DNA from: Delphinus delphis | Lineage: Eukaryota; Chordata; Mammalia; Artiodactyla; Delphinidae | Assembly: GCF_949987515.2 (NCBI RefSeq) | Contig: NC_082694.2 | Span: forward strand, 65,036,080-65,100,079 | Length of the DNA stretch: 64,000 nt | Direction: 5' to 3' | In this document: one piece after another, positions 36,588 through 48,348 of the stretch | Position numbering within the stretch: the first letter of the stretch is position 1 | How the letters are laid out: every line of letters begins with the position of its first letter | The notes under the pieces: generated by a model | Seen by the model: the letters and a program-made list of their open reading frames with translations, nothing else | Told to the model about the DNA's origin: nothing | Databases searched by the model: none | Made by a program: the position numbers and the translations under genes

Positions 36588-36780
36588 GGTACGCAAGCCT
36601 CTCACTGTTGTGGCCTCTGCCACTGCGGCATGTGGGATCTTCCTGGACTGGGGCACGAACCCATGTCCCCTGCATCAGCAGGCAGACTCTCAACCACTGC
36701 GCCACCAGGGAAGCCCCCCCATAGTTAGTATTTTAATGAGATCCTCAGGTGGTTCCATTGCACATTTTTTGAGAACAGTT
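36445..36780 (+). mobile_element. MER5A-like DNA transposon relic, split by a SINE
   Basis: GTGTGGTCTATAGGCCAGCA, AGGATCTCAGGCCCCACTCC, AGACCTACAGAATCA and, after the SINE, GAGATCCTCAGGTGGTTCC match the MER5A order I know. Non-autonomous, no coding capacity. Confidence 0.8.
36557..36716 (-). mobile_element. short GC-rich CHR SINE, internally deleted
   Basis: About 29 T, GCGGTACGCAAGCC, end GCCACCAGGGAAGCC. The central part containing the usual GCTCACGGGCCCAGC stretch is missing. Confidence 0.94.
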
Positions 36781-37929
36781 TATAGAACACATGATTTTTT
36801 TCAGAGTCAGGAGGCTATTGAATTTTTTTTCTCTCTGAAGAGGAATAGGAGGAGCAGACTAAAGAGAGTTAAAAATCAATTTGGCTTGCTTAATTACCGT
36901 ATTTTAGAATGGTTCCGTTAATTAGTTGCATAGGAATTCCTGAAAATGTGTGTGTGTGTTTAGTATCTTTGTGGTTTTGTCACTATGCAAATAAACTTTT
37001 TTGTGAAATATTGTTTGATTTAATTGGAACTCAAACAGAAGTGTACTGACTTGCCTACAGCACATTATTTATTGTCTGTTTCTTAAGGAAATACCTTAGC
37101 ATTGATCCTTTGGGAACCTACTTTTACTGTTTATCCAAAGGTGTACATGCCCATTTATTCCTCTCAGGGCAAGGTCACACAGCCATGAAGTAGTTTTGCT
37201 AGGATTTTTCCTTTTGATTGATTTTTTCCATTCATCAGTGTGCCTTCAAATTCAGTGATATTTGAGAAAGAAAGCACGCATTCTACATCACCTTCATGTA
37301 TTAAGGATGCCATATTGCCAAGTATCAGCTTCTGTGGAAGAATGCAAATTTTTTTTTATTTGACACTTTACAGATCAACAGTTAAGCAGCCATTTGTAAT
37401 AAATAGATACACTCAGTTATCTTACTTAAAAATAATTGAGAAACTTGGAGTTTGACTTTTACCTTAGGATCCTTATGAAGAAACTGGTTATTTTACAGAA
37501 GGACTGTTAAGAAAGCTTGGTTTAGTGCTTAAAACCAGTGAAGTTGGTGGCAGTAGGGTTGCTGAATTGGGAGATGTTGTTTTCTTTGTTTTATTTCGTT
37601 TTAAATTTGTTTTGTAAACTTCCTGTGACATGGAAATACTTATTTTAAGTTAACATGAAGTTTATTAGGAAGCTAAAATTTTAATTTACTTTGAAATTAG
37701 GAACCATTTTTCCTTGAATTAGTAATGAAATTATTTAATATAAGTTTTTTGGTAACTGTTCTTAAATCTAAGTTTTGAAAATAAAGTACATCATTTGATT
37801 GCTGAATCGGACCTTTTTTGTACTTTGGCAGTTTATAGATGGGCTAGCCATTTATAAACTTGACTTGTTTTTGTATATAGTCCTAAACACAGAATTTCCA
37901 AATCTGTAAATGCTTCATCTCAATGGCTA
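36781..37929. other. unique intron
   Basis: A short TG run at 36950-36960. No gene, RNA or transposon recognised. Confidence 0.6.
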
Positions 37930-38090
37930 TTTGGCAAGTACAAATTAGAAGAAACAAAGGGGTACAATTTCATACCCATATCAAATTGGCAAAAATGAAA
38001 AATTCTGACAGTATCAGATGTTGGTAAGGATGTAGGGAAATGGGAATTTTGAGCCATTGCTGATGTTGGAGAAATATAATTTAAACCAAA
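37930..38090 (+). mobile_element. ancient L1/HAL1-type fragment
   Basis: TACAATTTCATACCCATATC, AAATTGGCAAAAATGAAAAA, GTATCAGATGTTGGTAAGGA and TGTAGGGAAATGGGAATTTT follow the typical LINE order, sense strand. Confidence 0.7.
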
Positions 38091-38624
38091 ACCTCCTGCC
38101 ATCTCAGAAAACTTCTCTTCAAAGGTAGAAGAGAAAGAAAATTTTATTTTTGACTAAGCATTAAGCTACAATATGATGCACGTCACCGGCTATCTGCTAA
38201 CAGATTGCAAAGATGTGAAGAGTGCTCATCCTTTTATTTAGCTAAGCAGATAAAACCCATTATATGCATATTCTCAAGATAAATTATGAGTAGTGTTCAA
38301 GTAAGAGGACTTGATAGAAACATTTGTCACACATAGTTCATCCTAAATTCACTTGGTAATTGAGGTGACCATATGTATTAGCTAATTGCTTTATCCAAAG
38401 GAAAACTAAACTTACATATTTTTATGACAGGAGGTAATTTTGCAACTTGGGGCTAGGTGGCCCTCTGAAGTTAGTTCCTACCCCACAGAAACTGGCAGAA
38501 AGGGGCACTATCTCCCTTGATTGTCACATTTCAAAGAGATGGCTTTTGGGTCCTTGAGAAAGATGGTCCTGAGTTGCTGATTAGAGGCTTATTTAGCTTT
38601 TTTTTAATTTAAATTTTTAGAAAG
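38091..38624. other. unexplained intronic sequence of balanced composition
   Basis: Less A/T-rich and more complex than its surroundings (for example GTCACCGGCTATCTGCTAAC and GGGGCTAGGTGGCCCTCTG). No open frame of note and no repeat recognised. Confidence 0.45.
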
Positions 38625-39002
38625 TTTTTATTTTTAATAAATGTATTTATTTGTTTATGGCTGCGTTGGGTCCTTGTTGCATCATGTGGGCTTTCTCCAG
38701 TTGCAGTGAGCGGGGGCCACTCATCATTGTGGTGCACGGACTTCTCACTGCGGTGGCTTCTCTTGTTGTGGAGCACCGGCTCTAGGCGCGTGGGCGTCAG
38801 CAGTTGTGGCACGTGGACTCAGTAGTTGTGGCTCACGGGCTCAGTAGTTGTGACTCGTGGGCTCTAGAGCACAGGCTCAATAGTTGTGGCGCACGGGCTT
38901 AGTTGCTCCGTGGCATGTGGGATCTTCCCGGACCAGGGCTTGAACCTGTGTCCCCTGCATTGGCAGGCAGATTCTTAACCACTGTGCCACCAGGAAAGTC
39001 CC
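38625..39002 (-). mobile_element. CHR-type SINE (long form)
   Basis: TTATTTGTTTATGGCTGCGTTG to CACCAGGAAAGTCCC. First of three adjoining antisense SINEs. Confidence 0.94.
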
Positions 39003-39015
39003 TTTAATTTTTTAT

Positions 39016-39219
39016 TTAATTTTTGGTGTATGCGGACCTCTCACTGTTGTGGCCTCTCCCATTGCAACGGAGCACAGGCTCCGGACGTGCAGGCTCAGCG
39101 GCCATGACTCACGGGCCCAGCCGCTCCGCGGCACGTGGGATCTTCCCGGACCGGGGCATGAACCCATGTCCCCTGCATCAGCAGGCGGACTCTCAACCAC
39201 TGCACCACCAGGGAAGCCC
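39016..39219 (-). mobile_element. short GC-rich CHR SINE
   Basis: GGTGTATGCGGACCTCTC to CACCAGGGAAGCCCC. The flanking phrase CCTTTAATTTTTTATTT / CCTTTAATTTTTATTTT occurs at 39001-39017 and 39222-39238, so it landed right next to the older SINE. Confidence 0.95.
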
Positions 39220-39257
39220 CCCTTTAATTTTTATTTTAGTTTTTATTTTATTTTTAA

Positions 39258-39504
39258 AACAATTTTTGGGACTTCCCTGGCGCATGGGCTTCTCATTGCG
39301 GTGGCTTCTCTTGTTGTGGAGCATGGGCTCTAGGCATGTGGGCTCAGTAGTTGTGACTCGCGGGCTCTAGAGCGTGGGCTCAGTAGTTGTGGCACACAGG
39401 CTTAGTTGCTCCGCGGCATATGGGATCTTCCCGGACCAGGGATTGAACCCGTGTCCCCTGCACTGGCAGGCAGATTCTTAGCCACTGGACCACTAGGGAA
39501 GTCC
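39258..39504 (-). mobile_element. rearranged CHR-type SINE with opposed heads
   Basis: An antisense body ends as usual (CACTAGGGAAGTCC), but where the tail should be there is a sense-strand SINE head, GGGACTTCCCTGG (39268-39280), joined directly to CGCATGGGCTTCTCATTGCG. The result has heads in opposite orientation at both ends. Confidence 0.85.
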
Positions 39505-41033
39505 AGTATTTTATTTCTTAATAAAAGAAGATCTTAATAAGATAGAATGTTAAGGTTTAATTAATTTGGGCTGTCAATCCATGAGTGTTTGTTATATTAT
39601 TATCTAGGTTCTTTTGTAATGTTTGAATATTTTTTTATTAAAAGTTTAAAAAGAGAGAGCCAGAGAAAAAGGGGGCAGTAGTTGGGGGAAATCAATTTGC
39701 TAGTATTGCATATTTGCATGGTAATGATAATGATCTAGTAAAAAGGGAAAAGTTAGTGCGGGAGACAAGGACAGTTGTAAGAGCAGAGTCCTTGAGTATG
39801 AAAAACAAAGTGAGATCCAGTGCAGAAGTAATTTGTTTGGCTTTTGATAGGAGCAAGGACAATTTGTTGAAACAGTAGGGAAAGCAGAATAAATGGTGGG
39901 AAGAGGAAGTAGTTCTCTTCTGAATTTAGGGCGACTAACATTCAGGTTTGCTTGAGACTGGGAGGTTTCCCAGGATGCAGGACTTCCAGTGCTAAAACTG
40001 GCAAAGTCCTGAGCAACCAGGATGGTTGGTTATTCTGCTTGTTTTTCCTTAACGAAATGAAAAGTTTGATCATCTGTTGGGAATGGGAATGGGAAGGGGA
40101 TGATGGTTTAAGGTAAAAAGAGAAGCTATATGAAGTAACTCTCTATCTTAAAGATAGGTGAGCAAATTCACTAGGTTGTCGTGGTATGATTTCTGAGCTT
40201 TGTTTGCTAAGGATCTGCTGTAATTTATGAGTATAATTTCAAAGTTCATATGGTTGTGTTTCTTTACAGTCTCATTCAGCTGTTCAGATGGAGGTGCTTT
40301 GTTAAGTGGAAGGTTGGTTTTAACTATGATTTGACTACACTGGAGAAAGAGAGGAGCAAAGGAGGGAGGCCACAGGCAAGGGAGTGGTTACAGTGATGGA
40401 TCTTCAAATCTCAGGATGGGTATAAAAAGTGAAGAAGAGAGGATGAAGGACAGTTGGAAAAGTGACTCCAACAGATTTCTAGACGTGAACTGGAATGATA
40501 GGAAGTGAAGAGAGTGGGATGCTTGAAATTGAGATTTTTGAGGTGGTGTAGTTACACTGGTTATTGATACGGTGATGGGAATAGGGGGCTGGAGTGGATG
40601 GCAGGAAAGATCATTGAGTGTGGTAATGATCACTCCATGGATGTGATTTTAGTGATTAAGGCAGGTTTTGGTACTCTAAAATATATTCAGTTATTTTCTT
40701 TTCATATACTATATTTTTATCTTTCTTGTTTCATTTTGTTTGATCATTGCCTCAAATTGTAGATTGTATTGTTCTTGAATGAAGATGGTTGTAAATAAAT
40801 AAGTGGATGGATAAAAGCAAATTTTGTTGAATCAGTGCTTGTCTTTATCACATGGCTTGCTACTAGAAACTTTGTAGTTGGTTAAGTTTCAAACATTAAC
40901 ATCCAAAATGATGATCCACTGCCCATTAAGCTATTTTAGTTCCAAATAGGTTCAGTGAGGACTTTGTGTCATGTATGGTTATTAGTACTGTATTGCTTTG
41001 CTCACTCCTGTTTCTCTCTTTCTCTTTTTATAG
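39505..41033. other. intron upstream of the MEMO1 exon
   Basis: Purine-rich stretch at 39640-40640 (GGGAAGAGGAAG, GAGAGGAGCAAAGGAGGG) possibly part of the same unassigned ancient repeat as at 42.2-43.9 kb. The last 25 bases form the pyrimidine-rich acceptor tract. No other feature recognised. Confidence 0.5.
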
Positions 41034-41115
41034 GACCGCAACTGAATGCACAGCTAGAAGGTTGGCTTTCACAAGTACAGTCCACGAAAAGACCTGCTAG
41101 AGCCATTATTGCACC
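41034..41115 (+). CDS. MEMO1: MEMO1 internal coding exon (codons 21-48)
   Basis: The 82-bp exon reads [20 protein letters not shown] and then ARAIIAP, which I recognise as MEMO1 (mediator of ErbB2-driven cell motility 1, about 297 residues). The family is known as a cytosolic protein linked to receptor tyrosine kinase signalling, cell migration and copper/iron redox chemistry, with a fold related to non-haem iron dioxygenases. The acceptor follows a long pyrimidine tract and reads TTTTATAG; the donor is CC|GTAAGT. The exon opens with the last two bases of the Gly21 codon (GA) and closes with the first two bases of Pro48 (CC). Its length is not a multiple of three, so skipping it would shift the frame. 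There is no stop or frameshift, so this is not a processed pseudogene. It sits alone between two long introns, which suits a gene known to be long. The upstream exon with the start codon was not found in this window. Confidence 0.95.
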
Positions 41116-41759
41116 GTAAGTTTTAAGGGTCTTTACCCAGAATCTTTCATATGTTAATTATTAATAAAGAATGGGTATCTACGGATAGAATTAAAAATTA
41201 AAAATCAAATGCTGTGTTGAACTGAAGAAGTTATATTCACTAAATTTCATGATTTCTGTGGTTTTCACTTTAACTCAAGGATAAAGGAATTGGCTACTTT
41301 ATTTTCTCAGATGCAGAAATATCAAAATTTACTTTTGGTAATAAAACTGACTTTTAAAACAAAGAGTTGTTTACATTAGATAAACTTGGTGATTTCAGTA
41401 GTATTTGGTACAAATGAATAAGTTCTGTTTTAAACATTGAAAAGATCTACTTTAATCACATAATTTTAAACTTATAATAAAAAATGGATTAAACATAAAA
41501 TGGTGCAGTATGGAGTAGCAGCCAGATTTTTAGGGGAGGGGTAGATTTTTTTTTTTTAATGAAGAAAATCTGTGACTATTTTGTCTATGTTAGAGGGCTT
41601 TTTGAGAACTACAGGCTAGCAAACATACAGTTAACTATGTGTCTGTGTATGATGTGAATTCAGTTAATTTTGATTTGGTAAATGTTGGAGTTTGTACTAT
41701 TTCTGTCACAGCAGCATCTTTTATGTGACTTCTGTTGAGTTCAGGTTGGTACCTTGATA
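41116..41759. other. unique intron after the MEMO1 exon
   Basis: Starts with the GTAAGT donor. No other feature recognised. Confidence 0.6.
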
Positions 41760-42115
41760 AATAGTAAATAGTAAAAATAATAGCAACCACTTACTAAACA
41801 ATATGAGAATTAAATGAGTAAATACACATAAAAAGCTTACATTAATGTTTGGCACATAATAAGTATTCCATAAATGTTATGTATTTTTTGTGCCACATTT
41901 TGTTAAATACTCCATTTGTATGATCTAACTTCATCTCGTTTAAAAGATTCAGGAAGCTGAGTATACTACTTACCAACTGTGACATATAATTATTTAATCT
42001 CTTGTGCCTTTGTCTCCTTGGTAAAATTGGAATATTACTTTCATATAGTTTTTCCAAAGATTAAGTGAGCCAATCTTTATAAAACTTCTGGCATAATGAC
42101 TTGCTATTACTTACT
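41760..42115 (+). mobile_element. two MIR-like relics
   Basis: 41760-41880 (GAGAATTAAATGAGTAAATA, TTGGCACATAATAAGTATTCC) and 41945-42115 (TACTTACCAACTGTGACATA, TTGTGCCTTTGTCTCCTTGG, GATTAAGTGAGCCAA) fit MIR core and 3' parts in sense orientation. Confidence 0.65.
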
Positions 42116-42189
42116 TTGTTATTCAGCAAATATCTACCAGGCTAAATGCCAGATACTCTTCTTTGTGCTGCTCTTTGAATAAAACAAAA

Positions 42190-43900
42190 TCACTACTCTC
42201 GTAGTGCTTGCCTTTTAGTATTTGGGGAAGACAGACAGTAAATAAATAATTATATTCTGTGTCAGGTGCTAAGAAAAATCAAGCAGATAAGAAGATTGAG
42301 AGTGACAGTATGGGTAGGGAGTTGCTAGTTTAGATAGGATAGTAAGAAAAGGTCTTCCTCATAAGGTAACAGTTGAGTCTAAATGATGTGAGAGAGAAGT
42401 TATGCAGATGCCCAGGGAAAAAGGGTTTCAGGTTGAGGACAAAGCAAGGACAAAGGCTCTGGGGCAGGATACGCTTAAAGGTGTTTGAGGAAAAGCAAGG
42501 CCAGTGTAGCTGGAGTGGCGTGTGTGTGGAGAAGAGTAGTGGATGAGGTAGGCTGCGGGGGCTGGATTGTAGGGAGGCTTTGTAGGAGAACATAAAAACT
42601 TTGGTTTTTGCTTCTTTTTTTTTTTTTTTGCGGTACGCGGGCGTCTACTGTTGCGGCCTCTCCCGTTGCGGGGCCCGCTCTGTGGCATGTGGGATCTTCC
42701 CGGACCGGGGCATGATCCCGTGTCCCCTGCATCGGCAGGCGGACTCTCAACCACTGCGCCACCAGGGAAGCCCCAAACTTTGGTTTTTATTCCAAGTGAT
42801 ATGGCAAGTAATGAGAAGTTTTGAGCAGCAAAGTGACATGATCTGACTTAGGTTTGAAAAGGATTATTCTTGCTGCTGTATGAACTTTCTGTTTTGTGGG
42901 GGCAAGGAGTCCAATTTCGGAGGCTTATTACTATAGTACAGAAAAGAGATGACATAATGCCTTTGGCTGGGAGCTAGAGGTGGAGGTGATGAGAAACTGT
43001 ATATTCTGGGTATTTGGAAGGCAGGACCAATAAAATAGAAGAAGTCAAGGATGACTCTTAAGTTTGGGCTTGTGAAATTGGAAGGATGGAATTGGGGTTT
43101 GTACTAATTAAAGGAGAAAACAAGGGTGTAGGTGGGGAGTGGAATTTGAAGTGTTTATATAAAATCTAAATTTTATTCTGCCTGTGTTAATGTTGAGATA
43201 CCTATTAGGTATCCAAGTGAGGCAGCTAGGTATATGAATCTGGAGTACAGGGAAGAAGGCCAAGGCTGTGTTGGCATATCACACTTAACACAGCTAAGTG
43301 TGTAACTTTAATCAGACATGGTTGCCTCGGGAGTAAAATAGAGAAGAGGTTCAAAGACTAAGGTCTTAGGCAAGCCAGCTTAATTTAGAGGTCACGATGA
43401 AGATGAGTATTTGCAAAGGAGATTTTGAAGGAGGACCAGTGGGGAAGGAGGAAAACCAAGAGTGAGTGAAGTCTCTGGGAGGCAAAAGGATGAAAATGTG
43501 TCAGGGAGGAAAAGATGATCAGGTGTGTCAAATTCTGCCAAGAGGTCAAATAAGATGAGGATTGATAATTGGATACTATGGAGATTGCTGGTTATTTTAG
43601 TAAGAACAGTTTCTGTGGGGCGGTGGGGATGAAAGCACAGTTGGAGTGGGTTCAAGAAAGAATCAAGGAGGGAAATGAAGACAGTGAGTATAGATAGTTT
43701 TTTTGAGAAATTTTGCTATAAATCAAGGAAGTAGGGCAATGGGAATGTGGTGTTGGGGAGAATTTTTATTGAAGGTGGGAGATATTAAAGTGTTTATAAT
43801 GTTGATGACATGATCTAGTAGAGAAAGAAAAATTGATGCAAGGATAAGTTGGGAAGTTTGTATAAGTGAGATCCTTGGTTGGGTGAGAAACAGTGGATTA
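42190..43900 (+). repeat. long ancient interspersed repeat, split by a SINE
   Basis: CAAAGCAAGGACAAAGGCTC, TGGGGCAGGATACGCTTAAA, AAAGCAAGGCCAGTGTAGCTG, GACATGATCTGACTTAGG and GTCAAGGATGACTCTTAAGT are phrases of a common old mammalian repeat that I recognise but cannot name. A short GC-rich SINE is inserted at 42610. Related scraps occur near 2.3-2.6 kb and 61.9-62.2 kb. Confidence 0.6.
42610..42774 (-). mobile_element. short GC-rich CHR SINE, internally deleted
   Basis: Target duplication AAACTTTGGTTTTT at 42596-42609 and 42775-42788. The middle of the usual body is missing. Confidence 0.97.
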
Positions 43901-44371
43901 GTAATCATCTCTTTATAACATCTCATGAGGTATGTTCTATTGTCATTCCCATTACTTTGCTGGTATTTGACTATTATGGTATACTACCTTCCTAGTTAAA
44001 ACTTACTCTAAATGTGGGAGCTGAACTGAATCAACATAAAATTAAAATGAGGTTAGTTATTCATGAAAAAGTAACTAGACTTGTTTGCTTCTTGTAGTTA
44101 GTTTTAAATTGAAATGTTTGGAAATGCCCTTGGAAATGAAATGTTTGAGTCTACGTTACAAATATATTAATTTGTAAAAGATTTCCAAGTTACCTTAGGT
44201 TTTAAAATGAATATTTGAAAATAGTTTTGGCTTTGGTGTGCATGTTTCTGCTATATAGTGACTTTGTAGTTATGTTTATGTATATATAGGCAATTTCTAC
44301 TTTGTTAATATGTGAAAACTTTAAATATAGTCAAGTTCATCTTATTATATTTTCCTTTCCAGAGTTACCTG
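43901..44371. other. unique intron
   Basis: No feature recognised. Confidence 0.6.
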
Positions 44372-44568
44372 TTTTTTTTTTTGCGGTAAGCGGGCCTCTC
44401 ACTGTTGTGGCTTCTCCTGCTGTGGAGCACAGGCTCTGGATGCTCAGCGGCCATGGCTCACGGGCCCAGCCGCTCCGCGGCATGTGGGATCTTCCCAGAC
44501 CGGGGCAGGAACCCGTGTCCCCTGCATTGGCAGGCGGACTCTCAACCACTGCGCCACCAGGGAAGCCC
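44372..44568 (-). mobile_element. short GC-rich CHR SINE
   Basis: Poly(T), GCGGTAAGCGGGCCTC, end GCCACCAGGGAAGCCC. Confidence 0.95.
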
Positions 44569-47425
44569 TCCTTTTTTTTTTTAAGGTAGAAAAGCAACAA
44601 CAAATATTTTCTTGTTATATAGGCACAAAAGTGTCTTTGTAAGAACGAGCTTATATAGTAATTAGACAACTTAAAATTTTAAGATTTCTACTTTTATTTC
44701 AAATCAAAAACATACTTTTAAAATTTTATAAATTCTAGCTCTCTGGGACCACCTTTTCTTAGATTTTGCCTTCATAAGAATAAATCATATGAGGGCAACC
44801 TTAAAAAAACAAACTCAGAACCTAGATAGCACACTTTTGAAAATGTTTAAACAGTTTGCTTATTTTTATATGGATGTAGATTAAATAGAATAATGTCATT
44901 TATTGTTGACGTTATTAAAAGATTAAATATTGACCCATAAACCAACTGTTGATCAATTTTAATGAATTCTAATCTATATAACATAACCAGGCACATTTGG
45001 GAGAGGGATTCAAAAGAATTTAATTTGACTAAAAAATATCCTTTGGTTGCATTTGGAACTATCTTACTTATATTGAGGCACAGGAGACAGTATGTGGCCC
45101 TGGGATATATATTGAAATGATCTCATGAACTAGGAGTTCCAGAAGCCTTCTTACCATGACTGCCAGTTTACCTTGATGCCAAAATTGTTGTTTATCTTGC
45201 AGTATTCAGCAATAACTCAGCAACCCTTAGAATGGAGCTGTACAGGTATACATCACTTAAGAAACATCTTATTGAATATAAAAAGATAAGCAGATAATTG
45301 TGGAAGGAGCTTAATTTACATGATGAAATTATTTTTTACTGTCAAGCACAGACAATGAATATTGAAGGCCATACATTTAAAGCAGAATTTGATTTCTTAG
45401 TAGTTAACCAAGTAGGAATAGTATGGAATAAAGGATACTTTCACTTTTCGTTGCGTACCTTTTATTACGGTTTGACTTTTTTTTACTGTGTACATTATAC
45501 CTTTAGTATAAAAACCTGTTTGAAAAATTTAAAAACTAAGAAACATTTATATAGAAGACCAGGTTGTATATAGTGAAGCATACCTGTAGAGCTCTACCAG
45601 TACATGTCATGAGACAATCTTCATAAATTATCTAGTTAACTTAAGTTACTGGAGATTTGCAGTCCTTGTTAATGTTAACAAACAATCTTCTAAAGAGTCT
45701 CATAGTGCGTTCTGTGTTGTGTTGTGTGCTTGTTTGGCTTGGTTTTGGTTTTGTCTCACTTCCTTTCACATAGTGAAAGCAGATGTGCCCTGTGTGAATG
45801 ATAGGCCAGAAGACAGGCTCCTTGCATTAGCATAGAGTTCGAGCTAAATCTGGTAGAAACCATCAAGACTTTCCCAGTCTTGTTAATAGTAAGAAGGACT
45901 GGTAGGTTATTCATGGCAATATCTCAAATCATATATGCTCTAGCAGTAAAAAAAAAAACCCTCAATATGTAACATTGTGGTTAGTTTATTCTTACTTGAC
46001 TTTTTAGCTCATAATATTGTTTGCTTAATGTTTGTGAGATTCCATTTGTAAAAATAAAATATTCTAAATAATGACTGTTTTACCTGAATATTTCTTGGAT
46101 ATAATCATTTGCTGATTTTTTTATCGAAGCAGGAATCTTTAGGGCCATTGAGCATTGCCTGTGAAGGAAAAGAATAAAAGGCTACGTGCAGCGAAATAAA
46201 ACCGAGGTGGAGGTTGCTGCTTCTGGAAACTGTTTGGGGCCAGTTGTCATTCAGGTTGATCCTGTACGTTTACAGGTGTTTTTAAATTTAGTTTCTAGGT
46301 TTGTAGATCATATCTTAACTTAAGGTTGCAAACTTTGCTTATTGTTGGAGGAGATCTCATTTCATCTGGTCCAATCTTCTCATTTCATCTAGGGCAGTCT
46401 TTTATTTTGCATTTTTCCTGCTATTCAGTAGAATTAGGACTACGGAAATCTGACTTTGTTGAATTCAAGTAAGTGTTTATTATTCCCTATATCCACTTTG
46501 ATGAAAAGCCTCTCATAGAATGTTTAGTAGACTCTTGGCATTCATAGTTGATATAAGTGAAAGTCCATGTGATGTAGTGATTAGTAATTTTCCTGAGGTA
46601 GGAATTTAAATTATACCACACTGCAAGGTTGCTGTATGGGAAACTGTCACTTAACTAGTGAATGATTGTGGACAGTGTGACCTTGCATCCTCATTTAATT
46701 GCAGCTCTCTGAGGGGCAGAGAAATTCTGGTAGGTTGAGAGCTGAAGCTGCTGATGCAAAGGATCTGCTGTGTAGGTGTAAAGGGAGAAGCAAAAGTACT
46801 CTATGTTAAAAGAAAGATCAGTTTTTAGAGGTATGGTTTTAGCCTAATGACAAATTATAGATATAATAATATATATATAATAATAGTATAATTTTGTATT
46901 TATTTTCATGAGAAGTTACATTGAGAATCAGAGTTACCTGTAACAGCTAGCAGGGATGACTTTGTATTAAAGGTTTTAAGAACTCTGGAAAGACTGACTT
47001 AGACACACTTTTATGATGCATATTCAAATATCTGTAGAGCTCAAATTTTCATTGCTTTTCTGGCTGTTATGCAGAACGACTAAAGAAAAAAACGTAGCCG
47101 TTCCCTTAGTGAAGCCTCCTTTATTGTGAGTGATTCCTTACTGGAACCTGTTGCCACATACATGTAGAGTTATAGATTCTGTTAGCAAGAGAAGGGTGTA
47201 GGAACAGGATTAATGGTGAGAGTTGATGATTATTACTCTGGCTTTATTCATTACCATATATCTGGGCCAGGGTAAAGGAAAGTATTACAAATTCTCTTCT
47301 TTGAATGTGACCTTGATCCTTTCATGAAGTAGAGTGAGTTCCTCACTATGGGATAAGTGAGTATGGGGTATATATACTTAATGATCAAAAAATAGATACA
47401 TTGCAGTGTATTCTCTATCTAAGTT
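44569..47425. other. longest repeat-poor intronic stretch
   Basis: About 2.9 kb without a recognised transposon. A short TA-rich run at 46860-46885 and an A-run near 45948. The 91-codon frame at 45298-45573 has no recognisable domain, no splice signal and A/T-driven composition; not called. Confidence 0.55.
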
Positions 47426-47455
47426 AAGAATCTCCCTGTCCTTGGGAGATGGGTT

Positions 47456-47466
47456 CAAGATGGCGG
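47456..47466 (+). promoter_or_regulatory. YY1-type site at the L1 5' end
   Basis: CAAGATGGCGG, 13 nt into the element. L1 5'UTRs are known to carry a YY1 site (CAAGATGGC) near their first bases that sets the transcription start; its presence here supports an intact 5' end. Confidence 0.65.
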
Positions 47467-48348
47467 GGTAGAAGGATGTGTGCTCACTCCCTCTTGCAAG
47501 AGCACAGGAATCACAACTAACTGCTGAACAGTCATCGACAGGAAGACGCTGGAACTCACCAAAAAAGATACCCCACATCCAAACACAAAGGAGAAGCCAC
47601 AATGAGACAGTAGGAGGGGCACAATCACAATAAAATCAAATCCCATAACTGCTGAGTGGATGACTCACAAACTGGAGAACACTTATACCACAGAAGTCCA
47701 CCCACTGGAGTGAAGGTTCTGACTCCCAGGTCAGGCTTCCTAACCTGGGGGTCTGGCAACGGGAGGAGGAATTCCTAGAGACTCAGACTTTGAAGGCTAG
47801 TGGGATTTGATTGCAGGACTTTGACAGGACTGGGGGAAGCAGAGACTCCACTCTTGGAGGGCACACACAAAGTAGTGTGCATATCAGGACCCAGGGGGAA
47901 GGAGCAGTGACCCCATAGGAGACTGAACCAGACCTACCTGCTAGTGTTGGAGGGTTTCCTGAAGAGGCAGGGGGCAGCTGTGGCTCACCGCGGGGACAAG
48001 GACACTGGCAGCAGAAGTTCTGGGAAGTATTCCTTGGCGTGAGGCCTCCCAGAGTTCACCATTAGCCCCACCAAGAGCCTGTTGGCTCCAGTGCTGGGTC
48101 GCCTCAGGCCAAACAACCAACAGGGAGGAAACTCAGCCCCACCCATCAGCAGACAAGCAGACAAGCATTAAAGTTTTACTGAGCTCTGCCCACCAGAGCA
48201 ACACCCAGCTCTACCCACCACCAGTCCCTCCCATCAGGAAGCTTGCACAACTGCTTACATAGCCTTATCCAAGGGCAGACAGCAGAAGCAAGAACTGTAA
48301 TCCTGCAGCCTGTGGAATGAAAACCACATTCACAGAAAGATAGACAAA

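Larger units (their letters stand above)
1..41033 (+). other. MEMO1: MEMO1 upstream intron (3' portion)
   Basis: Everything before the acceptor at 41034 is non-coding for the host and packed with repeats; I infer it is intronic because MEMO1 residues 1-20 are missing. I looked for an exon encoding the conserved N terminus with an ATG and a CpG-rich promoter and saw none, but a short 5' exon could be missed by eye. Confidence 0.75.

Noticed and set aside
41034..41115. Possibility that the MEMO1 match is a processed pseudogene
   Set aside because: The two matching segments are separated by 17 kb with proper GT-AG borders and phases, and have no stops.
45298..45573. 91-codon open frame
   Set aside because: No recognised domain, no splice sites, A/T-driven codon choice.
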